A stretch of DNA of 64,000 nt, from positions 59,501,695 to 59,565,694 of the forward strand of contig NC_012872.2 in assembly GCF_000003195.3 (NCBI RefSeq). The letters run 5' to 3'. Source of the DNA: Sorghum bicolor. Lineage: Eukaryota; Streptophyta; Magnoliopsida; Poales; Poaceae. Below, piece after piece: positions 59,285 to 64,000 of this stretch; positions within the stretch are counted from its first letter, which is position 1, and each line of letters begins with the position of its first letter. The notes beneath the pieces are model-generated. The model searched no databases. It was not told where the DNA came from and was given only the letters and a program-made list of their open reading frames with translations. The position numbers and the translations under genes are program-made.

Positions 59285-59835
59285 GAAAGAATACGCATTG
59301 TTGGATTTTATGATAATCTAACGACCAAGAGTATCCAGGTCAAATATAAGGCCTAAAACCTACGCTATTAATTAGAAAAAAGAAATAAAAAAAGTGCACT
59401 GTTGGATTATCCAATAATCGATCTAACAGCGGAGAACAAATAGAATATACGTATCAAGTACAAGACCTAGGAATCATAGGATTAATTGAAAAAGAAGAGA
59501 AATGTGTACCGTTGGATTTTACAATGATATAACTGCCAAGGATAAATAGAGCATACATATCAAATACAAGATCCATAAATCACAAGATTAATTAAAAAAA
59601 GAAAAAATATGCATCATTGAATTGTATGATGATCTAATGGACAAGAATAAATAGAGTATCCATGTCAAATACAAGACCTAGAAATCATGAGATTAATGAA
59701 ATAGAAAAGAATATGTATTTTTAGATTTTATAATGATTTAACAAACAAGAATAAATAGACTATCCATATCAAACACAAGGCCGATTAAAAAGGAATACAC
59801 ACTGTTGAATTTACGATGATCTAATAACTAAGAAC
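59285..59835. repeat. Diverged tandem array, ~105-bp unit, about six copies
   Basis: A word like CATTGTTGGATTTTATGATGATCTAAC recurs near 59298, 59397, 59508, 59611, 59714 and 59799. Most copies continue with CAAGAATAAATAGAGTATCC, then ATATCAAATACAAGACC and an A-rich link. Copies have diverged and vary in length. Confidence 0.8.
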
Positions 59836-62362
59836 AAATTTAGGTAGTCTAGCTAGTAGGTGGTTTGTTGGTCTCCACTACTCAAATCTAGGATAGATAA
59901 TATATTTAGGTAATTTGCTGGACATATTATAAGGACAGTTTCGGTGGAAGTTTAATCACACAACTACTATGACTAACACGTCACTATTTGTATTGATAAC
60001 TGACAACGGATCTCATCTAAATAAAACTCTCTCTATAGTGTTACAATATCTTCATAATTAGCCTATCAAGTCATCGAAATTACTGATGTGTTACAATATT
60101 AAATTTGAAACCTCCTTTAAGGCTGATCTAATAGTCTAGGTGAAATCATCACTAATATTTTAAAAGATCTTCTAGAATATTTGAATGATCGATGTGCTTC
60201 ATCTTTATACACTTTCAAGATTTACCTTGTACCATGTCCCACCATTATTAAGTCCCTTTTCCAGATAGATAGCCACGATATAAACCCCCACGCAGTGGTG
60301 TCCATCCATCATCATGAACCACGATAGATTGCCCCAAATTCACTGGTAATTAACTTTAACGTTTCTTACAGTTATTTTAATCCAAATTTTCATATCAATC
60401 GTCTCTTCGATAGGATGCTCAGCATTTTTATTACTAAAAAAAGCTCAGCGTTTTTTAACAGTGGACGCACGTGTGCTGAGCAAGTACTTGGTTCATGACC
60501 AGGAGCTTTACATAGTATCCATTCCTACTATGTATATATGTCCTCACGGTATGACAGAAGCACGGTTTTTTTTCCTCGGCCCAAACACAACACGACCTGG
60601 TATTGTGCGCGTTCAAGTCGGCATGGCCCCATGCACAGGGCCGTGCTTGGGGCGCACCCTAGACACGCATGCTGCCATGGCACGACCCAATATATACCAG
60701 TAGGCCCGATGTGGCCCGATGACTTGGCTGGCCTAGCAGAAGCCCTTTGTGCCCCCATCTCACCTAACCTTAATTCCCTTCCCCCCACCCCCGGCACCGC
60801 ACTCTCCCAATCCCCTCCCCATGCCCACGCGTCCACTGCCCACGCCGCACTCTCCTAGTCCCCTAGCCTTTCCCAAGCTCCTCACACGGGTGGCTCCTCG
60901 CTCTACTCCACGCCTCCGCCTCCGCTCCTCTGCGGCCGAGGGCAGCTCCGTTCCTCGCTCTCTTCTTTGAGCTACCCGCCCTATTGATGGTGGTGGCGCT
61001 CCTTCGCGAGTGGCGGCACATGGAAGCGGCAGTGCTTACCCATGATGACGAGGCATCAAGGCCTCGGCAACTCCCTTCCACTCCCTTGTGCCACGGTGGC
61101 AGCGCTCCCCATGCCTCGACTCCTATGTGATGCGATACCAGCATTGCCCTACCCCTCAGATCCTTCCTTCCTTGTTTTTTATACGAGCCTCAGGCTGGTC
61201 CGGTCTGCTGGAAATGTCTTGCTTACCGGGCTAACCCAGCCCAAAAATCAGCTCGAGAGGTTGTGCTTGGCCAGTGGCTAGGCATGGCCCGGCAGCTCGA
61301 CCCCCTCAAGGCCGTGCCTCCCGACCCGTTGGCCATCTATACTACTATAGATTTACACTCCTCGTAACTAAATAAAAAGGCACGCTTTCGATGCCTAATC
61401 TTTGAGGAGCCATATGCCGTTAAATGCACACAAGTACCTTACACAAACAACAATTCATTGTAGTTTCACTAAATATTAGCCTTTGTTGCTAGGGCAAAAG
61501 CATTAAGACTAAGGATGGAGATGGTGCTTCAAAATAGGTATATGTGGTTCTTCTTTAGTCTAATTTAATAATGAAGTAAATAGACAATTTATTCCCTTAT
61601 TTTCATTTAGTTCATTTAATTACATTAGATTAGAGAAAAACCACGAGTATCTATTTGGAGGTTATCCCCATCGTTAATCGAGACACCACTACTTGTTCAT
61701 TCGCTTGTGCTAGTAGGTCGATCGTGCGTGACGCATTCACGCTGGTGTACCGCCTAGCTTGGAGAACAATGATTTGTTGTCCGTGCGGTTCGCAACAAAA
61801 GCCATGAAACAGGCACAAAAGGCAGGTCTAGGAACGACGTTTTCAGAATATAGAATATACAGAAATGGGCAGCAACATCCTAGTGTTAAAAAAGAAGTCT
61901 GACTCACTTTGCATTTCGTCACACACACACAAAGAGAGAGAGAGAGAGAGAGAGGTGACAATTATATATTCTGATAATAAGGGAACACTTGGTTAGAATA
62001 GATAGTGGAGGGGCCAGCACCGGGTCTTATATAGCATTGACAAATCAAGGGGATGCTCACAAGCTGATTGGCGGCTGGCCTAATCTGGCCAAAAAGATGG
62101 CAATTTGTGAGAACATTTTGACTATGCACACTCATGCTGCCCAAGAAAGAAAAAAGGCAAACAGCCACTTATTAGTTATTAGGGCATGCTATGGATGTAG
62201 CACATACTTGACCCATTTCTCAACTGTTGTCAAGCAATGCAACCACTTACATTTTGCCTTGTCTTTTTGTAGCTATGTTCGTCGTCACGTGTGTGTCTTG
62301 TCACCGTTAGACTTCTTCTTTAGTTTTTTTAAAATCATGAATTTTATTAATTCAGCATGTAT
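59836..62362. other. Intergenic DNA, GC-rich repeat-like block
   Basis: 60560-60740 and 61190-61320 share GGCCCGATG/GGCATGGCCC-type words in roughly inverted arrangement around a CT-rich block. This is typical of a non-autonomous DNA transposon, but I found no clear TIR or target duplication. A small (AG)n tract lies at 61931-61953. No gene. Confidence 0.4.
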
Positions 62363-63450
62363 GGGTCTGTTTGGTTGGGTGGCTAAATCCCAACCAGGCT
62401 CCACAAAGCCACCTTCAGATTGTTTGGTTGCATGTTTTGATGTCCAAACCAGGCTCTATGAAGCCACCAACCACCCCTTAGCCTGGCTCCAGAAAAACGT
62501 AGGCGCTGGTTGTTTTCTGGGAGCCAGGCTTGGCTAAGCCCGCAATCGAGGTCTCCTCACTGTCGAGACGCTCCTCCACGTCCGCTCGTCGGCAACCTCC
62601 TCGGCGAGCTCGTCCACGTCCTCGACAAGCTCGATGGTTGCGCCGTGCTCACCCGCGAGATCCAAGTGGAGGTCCATGCGGGGTCGACGAGTTCGTGTCC
62701 GCGGCGTCTGGATCCAAGTGGAGCTCCTCCGCGTCTAGATCCAAAGGGAGGCGCCGGCGGCGTCTGGATCCTCGACAAGCTCGATGGTCCGTGTCTGCTC
62801 ACTCGTCGACGTCTCCGACGAGCTCGCCACCGTGGCCGCGCAGCCCAACGTGTCGCGCATCCAGACGCCGTCGGCGCCTCCCCCGCCTCCTCCGCCGGTG
62901 GTGGCGCCTGTGGAGCTCAAGGCAGCCACAGACGCTCTTGCCCTCGAGGTCGGCCTCCGTGAGGTCCCCGATGCTCTTCTTGGCCATGGTGGCCATGGCC
63001 CGCGTGCCGCGCGTGGAGGACGCCTGCTGGCACCGTGAGCCGCGCGTCGCCCGCGTCGCCCGCCGCGAACGCCAGCGACCGCGCCGGCTGGCACCCCGCG
63101 GCGAGGCCTCCCCTGCGCAGCGGGGCGACGGCTGCCCTGGTTGACGTGTTCTGTGCTCTGCTGTGTTCATGGTGGAGGTGAATGAGAGGAGGATGAGGAT
63201 GAACGGATGGCAATGGCAGTGGTGCTGAGAAGGTGTTCGATGAATTGTTTCTTTGAGGGTAAACTTACCGGTGTTGAGATGTGGTGATTCTATCAAAGAA
63301 ACACAACTAACCAAACAAAAACTCAACTTAGCCATCTTTATCTTTGCACACAACCAAACACACACCCATTGGCTCCCTGAAAGCAGGCCTGGGCTGCCCA
63401 AGCTACATTTGGTAGCCAGGCTATATGAGACCAACAAACCAAACAGACCC
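62363..63450. mobile_element. PIF/Harbinger-like non-autonomous element with captured gene DNA
   Basis: TIR GGGTCTGTTTGGTT at 62363 and its exact complement ending at 63450, with TAT on both sides (62360-62362, 63451-63453). Subterminal parts repeat words such as AACCAGGCTC and GCCAGGC. The GC-rich interior (62540-63130) is captured coding DNA, including a chloroplast PGK fragment. A 19-bp segment (tcctcgacaagctcgatgg) is duplicated at 62619 and 62769. No transposase is encoded. Confidence 0.7.
62935..63130 (-). pseudogene. Chloroplast phosphoglycerate kinase, N-terminal fragment
   Basis: On the minus strand one frame reads [17 protein letters not shown], as in the transit peptide of grass chloroplast PGK. 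A second frame continues with [20 protein letters not shown] and EGKSV, the junction to the mature enzyme. The frame change between them and the end of homology after EGK (the RVLVRADLNVP segment expected next is missing) show a broken, truncated copy. The intact enzyme transfers phosphate between 1,3-bisphosphoglycerate and ADP in the Calvin cycle; this fragment cannot. It lies inside the PIF/Harbinger-like element. The match is from memory of the family sequence. Confidence 0.75.
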
Positions 63451-63453
63451 TAT

Positions 63454-64000
63454 ATTACCAAGGATATACAACTAAAAGTACAAGAGCACTTAGACTCACA
63501 CCTCATAAGAGGAGAATACACAACCAAAAAAGGGAAAAAACCTAAGACCTTGACATAAATCTGTTTCACGGCATCCTCTCCTAAAACAGCTAGATTTGAT
63601 GGATGAAAGTCGTCAAGTTGCCAGTGCCCCTAGTGCGCCATCCCCATGAACCTCAGCTAGTGCCATCGTCATCGGCTTCAAATGAGGTGACGCCATATGT
63701 CATTGGTTAGGACACCTTCATCTGTCGTCGTTCAATTAGAACAAACCGCGACTAGACGCAAGTTGACAAGATCCGCTTTTGCTTCACCGATTTTCAAAGC
63801 CTCCGTCACCCATAGGACAGGCACCGTCGTTGAGGTCATGTCGTCGCCAATCTGCCAGAGTCTTCTATCACTGCCGTTGAGGATATCCTCTTCCTCTCGG
63901 ACTCCCAGACTTCTTCAGTTGACCTAGTCGGTGATTAATTTCCCATCGGTAATGGCTGTCGCCGATCTGCCAGAGTCTTCTATCACTGCCGTTGAGGATA
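63454..64000. other. Intergenic DNA with 115-bp-period repeat at window edge
   Basis: CTGCCAGAGTCTTCTATCACTGCCGTTGAGGATA occurs at 63852 and again at 63967 up to the window end, so a tandem array may continue beyond. No supported gene. Confidence 0.5.

Overview
The window is plant nuclear DNA from a panicoid grass, most probably Sorghum or a close relative. The evidence is spliced genes with GT-AG introns, GC-rich grass-type coding exons, and at least eight copies of one short MITE beginning GGCCTTGTTTAGTT with 3-bp TAA/TTA target duplications. Other mobile DNA includes Stowaway MITEs, a Helitron, a MULE and two Ty3/gypsy retroelements. I worked by reading alone; no database was searched.

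Layout. 1-1317 holds the last three exons of a nitrobindin gene (+). 2230-2931 is an intron-bearing pseudogene of ribosomal protein eL43 (-). 3713-20574 is a nested stack: a hAT-like remnant contains a 2.8-kb Helitron (3860-6664) that carries the first exon of a ubiquitin protease gene, and a MITE (6676-20574) is split by a 13.65-kb Tekay-type Ty3/gypsy retrotransposon (6887-20537, minus orientation). 20575-27490 is MITE-rich intergenic DNA with a long hairpin. 28011-33038 is a complete nine-exon YTH-domain (ECT-type) m6A-reader gene. 36007-36984 is an intronless GeBP-type DNA-binding protein gene. 37491-39337 is a dead MAPKKK-like kinase pseudogene. 40454-43985 is a MULE-like element with nested MITEs. 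45974-49588 is a truncated second Ty3/gypsy element (one LTR plus broken gag). 55523-56698 is an intronless purine permease gene. The rest is intergenic, with microsatellites, a diverged ~105-bp tandem array and a small PIF/Harbinger-like element (62363-63450) that captured the transit-peptide region of a chloroplast phosphoglycerate kinase gene.

The host genes are unrelated single-copy plant genes and do not form a pathway. The most striking feature lies in the Tekay element. Between its tRNA-iMet primer site and gag, it encodes an intact 155-residue protein whose N-terminus copies the histone H3 tail. It keeps K9 in its ARKSTGG context but has every other tail lysine among residues 1-23 replaced by R or H. 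The protein also has a helical middle and a SUMO-interaction-like acidic tail. The same element's integrase ends in a chromodomain-like region, a domain class that reads H3K9 methylation in related elements.
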